Below are positions 25,994 through 34,746 of a DNA stretch of 64,000 nt, in pieces. The DNA lies in the NCBI GenBank assembly GCA_050299835.1, contig JBNKWP010000005.1, positions 1 through 64,000 of the forward strand. The letters run 5' to 3'. The notes beneath the pieces were generated by a model. That model was not told the DNA's origin. It searched no databases and saw only the letters and a program-made list of their open reading frames with translations. The translations under genes and the position numbers were made by a program. Numbering within the stretch: position 1 is the stretch's first letter; each line of letters begins with the position of its first letter. The DNA comes from JAJDOD01 sp050299835. Its GTDB lineage: Bacteria > Pseudomonadota > Alphaproteobacteria > Rhodobacterales > Rhodobacteraceae.

Positions 25994-26836
25994 ATGCGGC
26001 GTATCCGGCCCCTGCAGAATTGCGGGGCCGGACCGATTGATAGCGTAGGCACAGCTGGGGTTTTGACGCCGCGACCGTCGGGTGGCATCCGCACGGTCGC
26101 CGCGCTGATCCTGCGGGAAATGTCGACAAGCTATGGCCGCTCGCCGGGCGGCTATCTCTGGGCGGTGCTGGAACCGGTGGCGGCCATTGCGCTGTTGTCC
26201 TTTGCCTTTTCGATGGCGTTCCGGGCCCCCTCGCTCGGCGTCAGCTTTCCGCTGTTCTATGCCACCGGCTATCTGCCCTACATGCTGTTTCATGATGTTT
26301 CCTCGAAAACCGCGCTGGCGATCCGGTTTTCGCGGCCCTTGCTGAATTTCAACGCGGTGACGCTGATCGACCTGGTGCTGGCGCGGTTTCTGCTGAACCT
26401 TTTCACCCATCTGGTGGTGGGCACGCTGGTCGTCACCGCCATGCTGGTCCTGTTCGAAACCCGGGCCGCCATCGACCCGGTGGTCGTGCTGTCGGCCGTC
26501 GCGATGGCGGCGGCGCTGGCGCTGGGGGCGGGCCTGATAAACGCCTTCCTTTTCCAGGTCTTTCCGGCCTGGGAACGGGTCTGGCTGATCGTTACGCGCC
26601 CGCTTTTCATCATCTCCGGCGTGTTCTTCCTGTTCGAGGATCTGCCGGGGGAGGTTCGTGAAGTCCTGTGGTTCAATCCGCTGTTCCATGTCACCGGTCA
26701 GATGCGGCACGGCTTCTATGCGACCTATCATCCGGATTACGTCTCACCCCTGTTCGCCCTGGCGCTGGCCACTGTGCTGATCCTGTTCGGCCTGATGCTT
26801 CTGTCCCGCCACGGCGATGGGATGCGCCAGACATGA
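25994..26836 (+). CDS. Polysaccharide export ABC-2 permease (KpsM type)
   Basis: The membrane subunit of the exporter: 280 residues with six predicted helices, the last ones around VWLIVTRPLFIISGVFFLFEDLP and FALALATVLILFGLMLL. The segment LILREMSTSYGRSPGGYLWAVLEPV is typical of ABC-2 capsule permeases. The start is uncertain; ATG 25994 and 25928 are both in frame, and 25994 avoids overlap with the divergent adaptor gene. A 4-bp ATGA overlap couples it to the next glycosyltransferase gene. Confidence 0.88.
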   Translation: MRRIRPLQNCGAGPIDSVGTAGVLTPRPSGGIRTVAALILREMSTSYGRSPGGYLWAVLEPVAAIALLSFAFSMAFRAPSLGVSFPLFYATGYLPYMLFHDVSSKTALAIRFSRPLLNFNAVTLIDLVLARFLLNLFTHLVVGTLVVTAMLVLFETRAAIDPVVVLSAVAMAAALALGAGLINAFLFQVFPAWERVWLIVTRPLFIISGVFFLFEDLPGEVREVLWFNPLFHVTGQMRHGFYATYHPDYVSPLFALALATVLILFGLMLLSRHGDGMRQT

Positions 26837-27825
26837 CCAAGAACCTTAAGGAATTCGTTAACCACATCCCGGACCTCGGGGTGAAAGGGGAAAGCTACGG
26901 GCCCGAGCATGTCGTGATCCTGCTGGCCCATTTCAACGCTGGGCCGCACCTGTCCGAGCAGTTGCAGAGCCTGACGACCCAGAGCCACCGCGACTGGTCG
27001 CTGATCATCTCCGACGATGGCAGTTGCGACGGCTGGCTGGAAACGGTGGCCGAATTCGCGCGGTCCGACGCCAGCCGCCGGGTCTGGCTGGCCTGCGGGC
27101 CGGGGCGCGGCTTTGCGCAGAATTTCCTCTCCCTGATCGGGCGGGTGGGGCCGACCGCGCCCTATGCGGCATTCTGCGACCAGGATGATGTCTGGATGCC
27201 GGGCAAGCTGAACCGCGCCCTGCATGCCCTGTCGCAGGCGAAACCGGGCACACCGGCGCTCTATTGCGGGCGGACCCTGGTCTGCGACGCCGCGTTGACG
27301 CCCGCCGGCCCATCCCCTTTGTTCGACAGGCCGACCTGTTTTGCCAATGCGCTGGTGCAAAATGTCGGCGGCGGGAACACAATGGTCCTGAACCGCGCGG
27401 CGCTGGACCTGGTGCAGGACACCGCGCAGCACGCGACCGGAATCGTGTCGCATGACTGGTGGTGCTATCAGATCGTGTCGGGCGCGGGCGGGCTGGTGAT
27501 CTACGACCCCGAACCGGCGATTTTCTACCGCCAACACGGGGCAAACGCGGTCGGCGCGAACCGGTCGGGACGCGCCCGCATGGCGCGGCTGCGCAGGCTG
27601 CTTGCCGGTGAATTCCGCGATTGGAACGCCCGTCACAGCGCCGCCCTGGCCCGTGCGCAGCACTGGCTGACGCCTCAGGCGCGGGCCACGCTCGCCGTCT
27701 TCGACATTGCCCGAACCGGTGCCCTGCATCGACGCCTGCCCGCCCTCGTCAGATCGGGTGTCTACCGGCAGACAAGGCGGGGCCAACTGGCGCTCTGGCT
27801 GGCGGCGTTGCTGAAGCGACTCTGA
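26833..27825 (+). CDS. Family 2 glycosyltransferase
   Basis: A glycosyltransferase of 330 residues. It has the GT-A start VVILLAHFNAGPHLSEQLQSL, the segment WSLIISDDGSCDGW, and the DxD-like motif in FCDQDDVWMPGKL, followed by an SHDWW motif and HGANAVG, typical of rhamnosyltransferase-like family 2 enzymes. The sugar donor cannot be told from sequence. It is coupled to the permease gene upstream by 4 bp and is convergent with the sugar transferase gene, 2 bp apart. Confidence 0.9.
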   Translation: MTKNLKEFVNHIPDLGVKGESYGPEHVVILLAHFNAGPHLSEQLQSLTTQSHRDWSLIISDDGSCDGWLETVAEFARSDASRRVWLACGPGRGFAQNFLSLIGRVGPTAPYAAFCDQDDVWMPGKLNRALHALSQAKPGTPALYCGRTLVCDAALTPAGPSPLFDRPTCFANALVQNVGGGNTMVLNRAALDLVQDTAQHATGIVSHDWWCYQIVSGAGGLVIYDPEPAIFYRQHGANAVGANRSGRARMARLRRLLAGEFRDWNARHSAALARAQHWLTPQARATLAVFDIARTGALHRRLPALVRSGVYRQTRRGQLALWLAALLKRL

Positions 27826-27827
27826 AC

Positions 27828-28523
27828 TCAGGCGGCGACGGGCAGTTCCGCCTCGCAAGGTGTCGGACGGGCGCGGCGAACCGTTGGCCGCGCCGCCGCC
27901 CCGCCCCTGCCCGAAGGCAGGAGACGGGAGAGCGTGCGCCACAGAATCAAGATGTCGAGCCCCAGCGATCGCCGCTCGGCATAGATCATGTCCAGCCGCA
28001 GCTTCACTGGCAGGCAATGGCGGTAATACACGGCCTCGGCTTCGGCGGCGCTGCGGCAGGGCGACATCAAACGGTCTTCCCGCCGGTGGACCATGACGGT
28101 GGATAACCCGGTGATGCCGGGCCGCATCGCGCCCAGAACCCGGCCATAGCGCCGCGGCGCGGCGATGACATGGGCGCGAAGTGGCGGCCTGGGACCGATA
28201 AAATTCATGTCGCCGCGCAGAACATTGAAGATCTGCGGCAGTTCATCCAGCCGTGACCTGCGCAATACGAGACCCAGGCGTGTGACACGTCCCTTTTCAT
28301 GGCCGCCGAAAGCGCTTTCCGTTCCGCCGGGCGTCACCTGCATGGTTCTGATCTTGTAAAGTCGAAAGCTGGTGTCCGGGTCGCGCATCCGTTCGGAGGT
28401 GAAAAGGAAGGGCCGCCCCTGAAGCGTCAACACGACAAGATACAGCACAGCCAGCAGCGGCAAAATCACTGGCAGCAACAGCGCTGCCACAATCTGGCTT
28501 TTCGTGATCGCCCCAACCCGCAT
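27828..28523 (-). CDS. Undecaprenyl-phosphate sugar transferase (ExoY/WcaJ type)
   Basis: The priming enzyme that moves a sugar phosphate onto undecaprenyl phosphate at the inner membrane, 231 residues. There is one N-terminal membrane helix (about residues 8-30), then RLYKIRTM, RRSRLDELPQIFNVLRGDM, NFIGPRPPLR and RPGITGL, all hallmarks of the bacterial sugar transferase family. The ATG at 28523 has AAGGA 7 nt upstream; ATG 28538 is an alternative five codons earlier. The presence of a priming enzyme supports assembly of a lipid-linked repeat for export. Confidence 0.92.
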   Translation of the reverse strand: MRVGAITKSQIVAALLLPVILPLLAVLYLVVLTLQGRPFLFTSERMRDPDTSFRLYKIRTMQVTPGGTESAFGGHEKGRVTRLGLVLRRSRLDELPQIFNVLRGDMNFIGPRPPLRAHVIAAPRRYGRVLGAMRPGITGLSTVMVHRREDRLMSPCRSAAEAEAVYYRHCLPVKLRLDMIYAERRSLGLDILILWRTLSRLLPSGRGGAAARPTVRRARPTPCEAELPVAA

Positions 28524-28641
28524 CTGCCTGTCCTTCATTGCCTCGTTCAGCGGCACTCTCCTTCGAACATGTAAGCATTCCCTTACGCTGGCCGGGTATT
28601 TCCCACCTGTGGTAAACGCCGCGTTAAGATCCGGGCGGTAC

Positions 28642-30858
28642 ATGCGACCCATGTCGTTTGCCCGTTTCACGGCCCTGCCGCGGCAGTCGCGCAGCGTCCT
28701 GTCCAGTCTTGTGAACTCGGGGGCCGATCCCCGGATGCCATTCTCCCCGGCCGGGCGGCTGCGGGCCTGGCACCGGGCGCTTGGCTCGCTCTGGCGGGAA
28801 CGCCTCGACATACTCGATTATCTCAAAACGGGGGACGAGGGGCTGGCCCAAAGCCTCAGGCAGCGCTTCGGGCTTGGTCCACCGTTGAGACATGCCCAGC
28901 CGATCCCGGAGGACCTATTTGACACCGGACCGACACCCGAGCGGTCGCCTGCCACCATCATCATACCGGTTTTCCGGGCGGAAACCGCCGTGGCGCGGCT
29001 GCTGAAGCGCCTGCCCTCCACACTGCCGCCGGATCAGGCGGTGATTGTCGTCGATGACGGCTCCGAAAGCCCCCGGATCGACGCGCTTCTGGCCGAGTTC
29101 GGCGCAGCGCATCCGGCCAGCTGCATTGTCCGTCACGCGCGCAACCGGGGTTTCGTGGCGGCGGCGAATACCGGGTTTGCGATGCTGGAGCGCGGGCACC
29201 ACGCGATCCTTCTGAACAGCGACACGCTGCCGCCCGAAGGTTGGGTGCCGCGCCTGCTTGCGCCCATAGCAGGGGACGCCAGCGTGGCCACGGTGACGCC
29301 CCTGTCCAACGCCGCCGAGATCCTGTCAGTGCCCTGCGCCGGGCTGGGAACCGCGTTGACTTCCGCTCTGGTGGACCGCGCCGATGGCGTGGCGCGGCAG
29401 TTTCGGACGCGCCCGGTCGATCTGCCCACGGGGGTCGGATTTTGCATGGCGCTGAACCGCCGGTTCCTCGACCGGGTCGGCCCGTTCGACAGCGCCTTCG
29501 GGCGCGGTTACGGCGAGGAGGTGGACTGGTGCCAGCGCGCCACCGCCGCGGGGGGGCGGCACGTGACGGCGGTCAACCTGTTCGTCGGGCATGACGGCGG
29601 CGCGAGTTTCGGGGCCGCGGCCCGGAGCGCCGGGGTGATCCGCGCAGGCCGGCGGATCAACGCCCGCTATCCCCGCTTCGCCGCAGCCGCCCGCGACTGG
29701 GACAGCCGTGACCCGATCGCGCCCGAGCGGCTGGCGGTGGCGCTGGCCTGGCTGGCGGAGGTGACGGAGGGGCCGGTTCCGATATACATCGCCCATGCCC
29801 TGGGCGGCGGCGCGGAGACCGCGCTGCAGGAAGAAATCCGGGCGCATCTGACCGCCGGGCACCCCGCCGTCATCCTTCTGCGCGCGGGCGGTCCGGCCCG
29901 CTGGCGGGTGGAGATGCAGGGCGCGCGGCTCTCACTGGCCGGAGATGTCGCCAGCGACGCGATGCTGCACCGTCTTCTGGCACCGGTGACCGAGCGCGAG
30001 GTGATCTATTCCTGCGCCGTCGGCAGCGCCGACCCGGCCGCCGTGCCGGGGATGCTGCTGGACCTGTCGCAGGGTATGCGGCTGGAGATGCGCCTGCACG
30101 ATTTCTTTCCGATCAGCCCGTCCTGGAACCTGCTGGGATCGGACGGACGTTTTCGCGGCGTGCCCGCGCCAGACAGCATCGACCCGGCCCACACCGTCCA
30201 ACCCAGCGCGTCACATCCCGGTCTGAGCCATGCCGAGTGGCGGGCCGCCTGGGCGCGGGTGATCGGGGCGGCAAGCGAGATCACGGTTTTCGCCCGGTCG
30301 GGCCGTGCCCTGATCGAAGCGGCTTACCTGCAGGCGCGGGGCAAGACCGTCCTGCGCCCTCACCCGTTGCAGCGCCTGCCGGAGCCGGTTGCGCCGGGCG
30401 GTGCCTCAATCGGGGTTCTGGGCGGGATCAATCAGGCCAAGGGCGGCGCGGTGCTGGAACGATTGGCGCAGGCGACCGCGCGGCGGATCGTGGTGATCGG
30501 CGAGATGGATGGAAGGTTCCGCCTGCCCGCCCCCCATATCGTCCATGGGCGGTATGACCGGGACCGGATCGCGGCGCTGGCGCGGGACTACGATATCGGC
30601 GTCTGGTTCCTGCCCTCGGTCTGTCCGGAAACCTTTTCCTTTGCCACGCATGAGGCGCTTGCCACCGGCCTGCCGGTCGCCTGTTTCGACCTTGGCGCAC
30701 AGGCCGAGGCCCTGCGCGACGCGGCGCGGGGCCATGTTCTTACGCAGTCGCCCGAGGACACTGCCGGCATTGCCGCCGCGCTGGAGCGTCTGTTTTCAGC
30801 GTCGGGCACGGGCGCCGACACTCACTCCGCCGCTGTCGCTTCAGCGCAGGCGGAATAA
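28642..30858 (+). CDS. Bifunctional GT2-GT4 glycosyltransferase
   Basis: A protein of 738 residues with two glycosyltransferase modules. The N-terminal GT-A domain (about 80-340) has ATIIIPVFRAETAVARLLKRL, VIVVDDGSESPRI and the acidic pair in LLNSDTLP; the later YGEEVDWCQRA motif is typical of family 2 rhamnosyl/N-acetylgalactosaminyl transferases. The C-terminal half (about 380-720) has a GT-B fold, with GVLGGINQAKGGAVLERL and the donor-site SVCPETFSFATHEALATGLPV. The two halves may add consecutive sugars. The start was chosen between ATG 28642 and 28651. The 3' end overlaps the next, convergent gene by 37 bp. Confidence 0.85.
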   Translation: MRPMSFARFTALPRQSRSVLSSLVNSGADPRMPFSPAGRLRAWHRALGSLWRERLDILDYLKTGDEGLAQSLRQRFGLGPPLRHAQPIPEDLFDTGPTPERSPATIIIPVFRAETAVARLLKRLPSTLPPDQAVIVVDDGSESPRIDALLAEFGAAHPASCIVRHARNRGFVAAANTGFAMLERGHHAILLNSDTLPPEGWVPRLLAPIAGDASVATVTPLSNAAEILSVPCAGLGTALTSALVDRADGVARQFRTRPVDLPTGVGFCMALNRRFLDRVGPFDSAFGRGYGEEVDWCQRATAAGGRHVTAVNLFVGHDGGASFGAAARSAGVIRAGRRINARYPRFAAAARDWDSRDPIAPERLAVALAWLAEVTEGPVPIYIAHALGGGAETALQEEIRAHLTAGHPAVILLRAGGPARWRVEMQGARLSLAGDVASDAMLHRLLAPVTEREVIYSCAVGSADPAAVPGMLLDLSQGMRLEMRLHDFFPISPSWNLLGSDGRFRGVPAPDSIDPAHTVQPSASHPGLSHAEWRAAWARVIGAASEITVFARSGRALIEAAYLQARGKTVLRPHPLQRLPEPVAPGGASIGVLGGINQAKGGAVLERLAQATARRIVVIGEMDGRFRLPAPHIVHGRYDRDRIAALARDYDIGVWFLPSVCPETFSFATHEALATGLPVACFDLGAQAEALRDAARGHVLTQSPEDTAGIAAALERLFSASGTGADTHSAAVASAQAE

Positions 30859-31748
30859 CCGAAGCATTCGGCATAGTCGGAGGCCAGAAGCCGGGTGCGC
30901 AACCCCTCCGCCTCTGGTCCGGTGAAGGCGGATGAGACCTCCTGTGCATGGGGTTTCGTCCGACTGACATTGTCGTGCAAAAGCGGGCCACAGGGATCGA
31001 GCCCGATGGCCGACAGCGCCTCCGGCAGACGGTCGGACAAGTCCTCGTATCTGAGAAGCGCGAAATCCGCGCGCGGCGCGTGGGCGACCCAGACACCGCG
31101 CACGCACTCGAATTCCCGCAGGCCAAGACCGAAACAGGGGCGGAAATGTTCCTCGAACCAGGTGAGCGGGCGCAGCGCCAGCAGGAACAGTCGCCGCACG
31201 ATCGGCTCGATCGGAGCCTCCTCGGCCAGCATCGCCTTGCCGCCCACGGCGTTGTAAAGCCGAACCGCCGCCCGGGCGCCGCCGAGCCTGTCCAGCAGTC
31301 CGTTGATCCGGGCCAGCACCGCGACCAGACCGGCCCTCAGCGCGTCGGCCCCTTCCGTCTCCGCAAGGTTGGAGGCGACCGCAAAAGCCTCCAGTTCAGC
31401 ACGGTAACCTGCAATGTCCTGCAAGATGCCCGAGCGCAGCCAATCGAGCGGCTCGCGGCTGAGCGAGATCACCTTCAGCTTCGCCGTCCCCTGTCCCGCC
31501 AGCACCTGGTTCACGCGATAGGTCAGGGCAAGATTGGTCTGCAACTGGCCTGCGAGATGGGCGTGGAAATAGGCGTTGGTCGATTTGGCCACGGCGATGG
31601 GCACGATCCGTTGCAGCGCGCTTTCGCCCAGGAAATGGCTTTGATGAACCTCCAGCCCCGGTTGACCGGCCAGGGTATTGACCAGCGAGGTACTGGCCAC
31701 CTTGCCGAACTGGTAGACGATGACCAGCGTTTTCTCATTATCTTTCAA
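30822..31748 (-). CDS. Sulfotransferase-like capsular polysaccharide synthesis protein
   Basis: A protein of 308 residues. It begins with LVIVYQFGKVASTSLVNTL, which matches the PAPS 5'-phosphosulfate loop style of the putative capsular polysaccharide synthesis (NKWYS-type) family, and later has VISLSREPLDWLRSG, resembling the 3'-phosphate binding segment. Sulfation of the capsule is therefore a reasonable inference. The start is a TTG at 31748 with AAGGGG 7 nt upstream, 4 bp after the previous gene. The 3' end overlaps the convergent glycosyltransferase gene by 37 bp. Confidence 0.82.
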   Translation of the reverse strand: MKDNEKTLVIVYQFGKVASTSLVNTLAGQPGLEVHQSHFLGESALQRIVPIAVAKSTNAYFHAHLAGQLQTNLALTYRVNQVLAGQGTAKLKVISLSREPLDWLRSGILQDIAGYRAELEAFAVASNLAETEGADALRAGLVAVLARINGLLDRLGGARAAVRLYNAVGGKAMLAEEAPIEPIVRRLFLLALRPLTWFEEHFRPCFGLGLREFECVRGVWVAHAPRADFALLRYEDLSDRLPEALSAIGLDPCGPLLHDNVSRTKPHAQEVSSAFTGPEAEGLRTRLLASDYAECFGYSACAEATAAE

Positions 31749-31752
31749 TCCC

Positions 31753-32796
31753 CTACCCCTTCATCAAATCGGTTTCGGCATGAAGCCAGTCAAAAAATCC
31801 GTCTTCCACCGTCCGGGGGCGGGAAAACGCGGCCCGCAGATCCTTCCGCTCCCGGTAGAGCCGTCGCACCTCCGCCGGGATCGGTGTGCCGTTGTCGAAG
31901 GTTTTGAAATGCCAGTAACCCTCCGGCACGGTCGCGTCGGTGGCTGCGGCGACGGCGTTGCGATACCAGGCCCAGACCTCATAGACCTCCGTGTTGTCGC
32001 CGGCATAGCGCTGGGTCATCGTGTCGCCCAAAGGGCCGAGCTTGGTGAAGTGATAGAACCTGAGCGGCGCACCGTTCACCCGGATCACGCCCGCCTCGTC
32101 GATGGTCAGGCGCCGGTGGCTAAGGTTCCAGCTTGCGACATTGCAGCCAGGATCGCGGTGGATGTGAACCCGGTCGAAGAAACACGGCACCAGGTCGCAC
32201 CATTTCTGATCGACGAAAATGCCGATATCGCGCCGGTCGTGACACCAGTCGCGCAGCCGTTCGTCCCACCAGCTGGCGAAGCGCCGCCCCTCCCCCCGAT
32301 TGGCCATCGCGACGAAGCCGAGGTTATAGGCCCCGTGCGAAAGCGATGTGATCTCATTGTCGCGGATCGCCTGGCGGGCGTCGCGCGGTTCGGGTTCGAT
32401 CTGGTGCGGGGTCAGGACGATGTCGGCGGCATCGAGCAGGTCCACCACCTCCTCCATCGGGTTGAAGACCGCGATGTCGGGATCGAAATAGAACAGTTTT
32501 TCGCAATCCGGCTCGTCAAGGATACGGACACATGCCGCGCCCTTGACCGCCGTGCAGGCCTCCACCACGTCATGGCCGAAAAGCCAGGGCTCCGTCTCCT
32601 CCCCGATCAGATTGTCCACGGTCAGAACCCGGTCATAACCGTCGGCCTGCCAATTCACGCTCAACCCCTCCGGCGGCAGATCGGTGACCACGGCCCAGAG
32701 CACCCAATCGGGATGCTGGCGCTTCAGCCCGTCGGCCAGCACGCGGGCGCGGTTGAGATAGCTGTAGGAGAAACTGGTGAAGGCATGAACTGTCAC
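31753..32796 (-). CDS. GT8-like glycosyltransferase
   Basis: A protein of 347 residues with a GT-A-like plan. MTVHAFTSFSYSYLNRARVLADGL opens the nucleotide-binding region and KLFYFDPDIAVFNP carries a DxD motif (DPD). Further on YNLGFVAMANRG and FVDQKWCDLVPCFF resemble family 8 and related retaining transferases. Substrates are unknown. It overlaps the next upstream gene (32793-34703) by 4 bp and is followed after 4 bp by the sulfotransferase-like gene, so the three form one unit. Confidence 0.85.
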   Translation of the reverse strand: MTVHAFTSFSYSYLNRARVLADGLKRQHPDWVLWAVVTDLPPEGLSVNWQADGYDRVLTVDNLIGEETEPWLFGHDVVEACTAVKGAACVRILDEPDCEKLFYFDPDIAVFNPMEEVVDLLDAADIVLTPHQIEPEPRDARQAIRDNEITSLSHGAYNLGFVAMANRGEGRRFASWWDERLRDWCHDRRDIGIFVDQKWCDLVPCFFDRVHIHRDPGCNVASWNLSHRRLTIDEAGVIRVNGAPLRFYHFTKLGPLGDTMTQRYAGDNTEVYEVWAWYRNAVAAATDATVPEGYWHFKTFDNGTPIPAEVRRLYRERKDLRAAFSRPRTVEDGFFDWLHAETDLMKG

Positions 32797-34703
32797 GACG
32801 CCAGCGCCTTTTGGGTCAGGTCATGGGTCATGCCGCTGAAACTTGCGGTCAGTTTGCGCGCGCTGCGCCGCGCCCGCGCCGATTGTGCCAGATCCTTCAA
32901 CCCGCCCGATGCGGCAAGGTCATAAAGCGCCTCCGCGCTGTCGAGCACCATGCCGCGGTCGAGCGCCGTCACCGCGGCGGCGACATTGCCGGAACCGGAA
33001 TTGGTCAGCACGAAGGCCCCGCCGCCCAGCGCCTCGAAAGTGGAAAAGGAAAACGTCTCCCGCCACCCCGCCCAGTGCAGGACGAGGTCGATGCGGTGCT
33101 CGGCGATGACGCGCAGCGTACTGTCGGGCGCGGCGGCGCGCACATGTGTCGGGACATGGCGCAGACCGTCAAGGCCGGGATCGGTGGCGCCGAAATACCA
33201 GAACTCGACCCCATCGTCGCCGGTCATCCGCCGTTGCAATTCGGTGAAAATCGGCCAGCCTTTGTGCGGCGCGGGCGTGCCGATGAAGGCGATGCGGACC
33301 GGCCCGTCGCAGGCCGGGCTCCGGCGGTGGTCGGTCCTGCCTTCGGTGAGCTGCATATGCGGATGCACCACGGTCGAGCGCGGCGCGAGTTCCGTGCGCG
33401 CCGTCCAGAATTCCAGCGCGACATCGGAGGGTGAAACGACGTCGATGGCCAGCCGCTCGAACAGGGTCGCGATGCGGGTTTGCTGGCGCTGGCGCTCCGC
33501 CCCGAACAGGCAAATCCCGCAGGCGTTGGACCCGGCCCGCGGCACGTTGCAGGGGGTGACGTTGTTGCGTTGCAGCGCGTAGCTGGTGCAAACCGTGAAA
33601 TAGTCGTGCAGCCACAGATGTGCCCGTTTCACACCCAATGCCTTTGCCAGCGCGGCAATCACCTCGGGCGTGTGGCCAGCAAGGTGATGGATGACCATGC
33701 GCGGTGTGATATCACCCGTCAGTTTCGGCAAGGCCGCGATCACGGTCGCGGCGCGCGCGCAGCCCAGGGTCTTGCCGTTCAGGACAAGGCGCAGGATCGG
33801 GTCTGCCCCGGCATCGGCCAGTTTCGGCAAGGGCTGCCAGGGGTGCAGGTTAAGGTAATCGACCCCGTTGGCGCGCGCATCGCGCTCCTCGATCTCGATA
33901 CAGAGTTGCACGCCGCCGGGCGAGGCGCGGTAATCGTCGTGACCGACGGATAGCATCAGCCCCTCCGTCCGCCGCGCCGCCGCGATCGCCTTGGCCAGTG
34001 CCGCCGCGCCCATCAGCGCCGGTTCGGGGTCGGGCAAGGTCCAGTCGGCACAATAGGCCTCGAAACTCGTCTGCCGCGACAGGACCCCGTGCTTCCAGCC
34101 GCCCGGATGGCTGGGCAGGCGGCCTTCCTCGCGCCCCGCGATCAGGTAGTGCCAGAACGGATTGACCCCGCTGTCGCGGATATCGGGATTGGTCATCAGG
34201 TAATAGCTGGTGGAGAAACCGGGCGTCGGATCGCGCCCTTCCCGCCAGCCGAAACGGCAGTAGTGCTCAGCCGAAGACATCCCCGCCCGTGACGCGCCTT
34301 CCGCGTCGTAGAAGCGCTGATCGAGATGCTGTGCGACAAGGGCGATCTCCTCCTCCCGGCGAACGCTATCGCCATCGGGTTCGGGATCGATCGCACCGCC
34401 CTGCCCTTCGATGAAATGCAAAAGCGGGTTGGTGCCCGCAAGCGCCACGCCGGGATGGGCGGAAAGATATCCGTTGGTAGAGAAACTGGGTGACGGATCG
34501 CGCCCCTCCCGCCAGCCGTATTTTACGTAATGCAGGCCCGCATCCACGCCGGAGGCCGCGACATCGGCGTTGTTTTCAAGATAGTACCGGGTATCCAGAT
34601 AGGGAGCGATGCGGGAAGCTTCGCGCCGATAGCGGGCGTCCCGAAGGAAAAACAACCCCAGGGGCCTGCCACCGCGCTGCCTTACCAAATCGCTCATTGC
34701 CAT
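32793..34703 (-). CDS. GT4 glycosyltransferase with N-terminal NPDV/GWREGRDP repeats
   Basis: A protein of 636 residues. Residues 35-195 hold four degenerate units of about 28-38 residues: an aromatic-rich start (DTRYYLENNADV), then HYVKYGWREGRDPSPSF; the GWREGRDP core appears twice almost unchanged (63-70 and 152-159). The rest is a GT-B glycosyltransferase, with RIAFIGTPAPHKGWP and the donor-site motif GWRETFSFSTFEALGGGAFV. A cluster of cysteines (CTSYALQRNNVTPCNVPRAG, then CGICLFG) could bind a metal. The repeat is known in envelope-linked proteins but its role is not clear. The ATG at 34703 has GGGAGA upstream. Confidence 0.85.
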   Translation of the reverse strand: MAMSDLVRQRGGRPLGLFFLRDARYRREASRIAPYLDTRYYLENNADVAASGVDAGLHYVKYGWREGRDPSPSFSTNGYLSAHPGVALAGTNPLLHFIEGQGGAIDPEPDGDSVRREEEIALVAQHLDQRFYDAEGASRAGMSSAEHYCRFGWREGRDPTPGFSTSYYLMTNPDIRDSGVNPFWHYLIAGREEGRLPSHPGGWKHGVLSRQTSFEAYCADWTLPDPEPALMGAAALAKAIAAARRTEGLMLSVGHDDYRASPGGVQLCIEIEERDARANGVDYLNLHPWQPLPKLADAGADPILRLVLNGKTLGCARAATVIAALPKLTGDITPRMVIHHLAGHTPEVIAALAKALGVKRAHLWLHDYFTVCTSYALQRNNVTPCNVPRAGSNACGICLFGAERQRQQTRIATLFERLAIDVVSPSDVALEFWTARTELAPRSTVVHPHMQLTEGRTDHRRSPACDGPVRIAFIGTPAPHKGWPIFTELQRRMTGDDGVEFWYFGATDPGLDGLRHVPTHVRAAAPDSTLRVIAEHRIDLVLHWAGWRETFSFSTFEALGGGAFVLTNSGSGNVAAAVTALDRGMVLDSAEALYDLAASGGLKDLAQSARARRSARKLTASFSGMTHDLTQKALAS

Positions 34704-34746
34704 ATGCGTCTCCCGCGCTATGCCGTTGCGCTTCCGGTCTTACATG

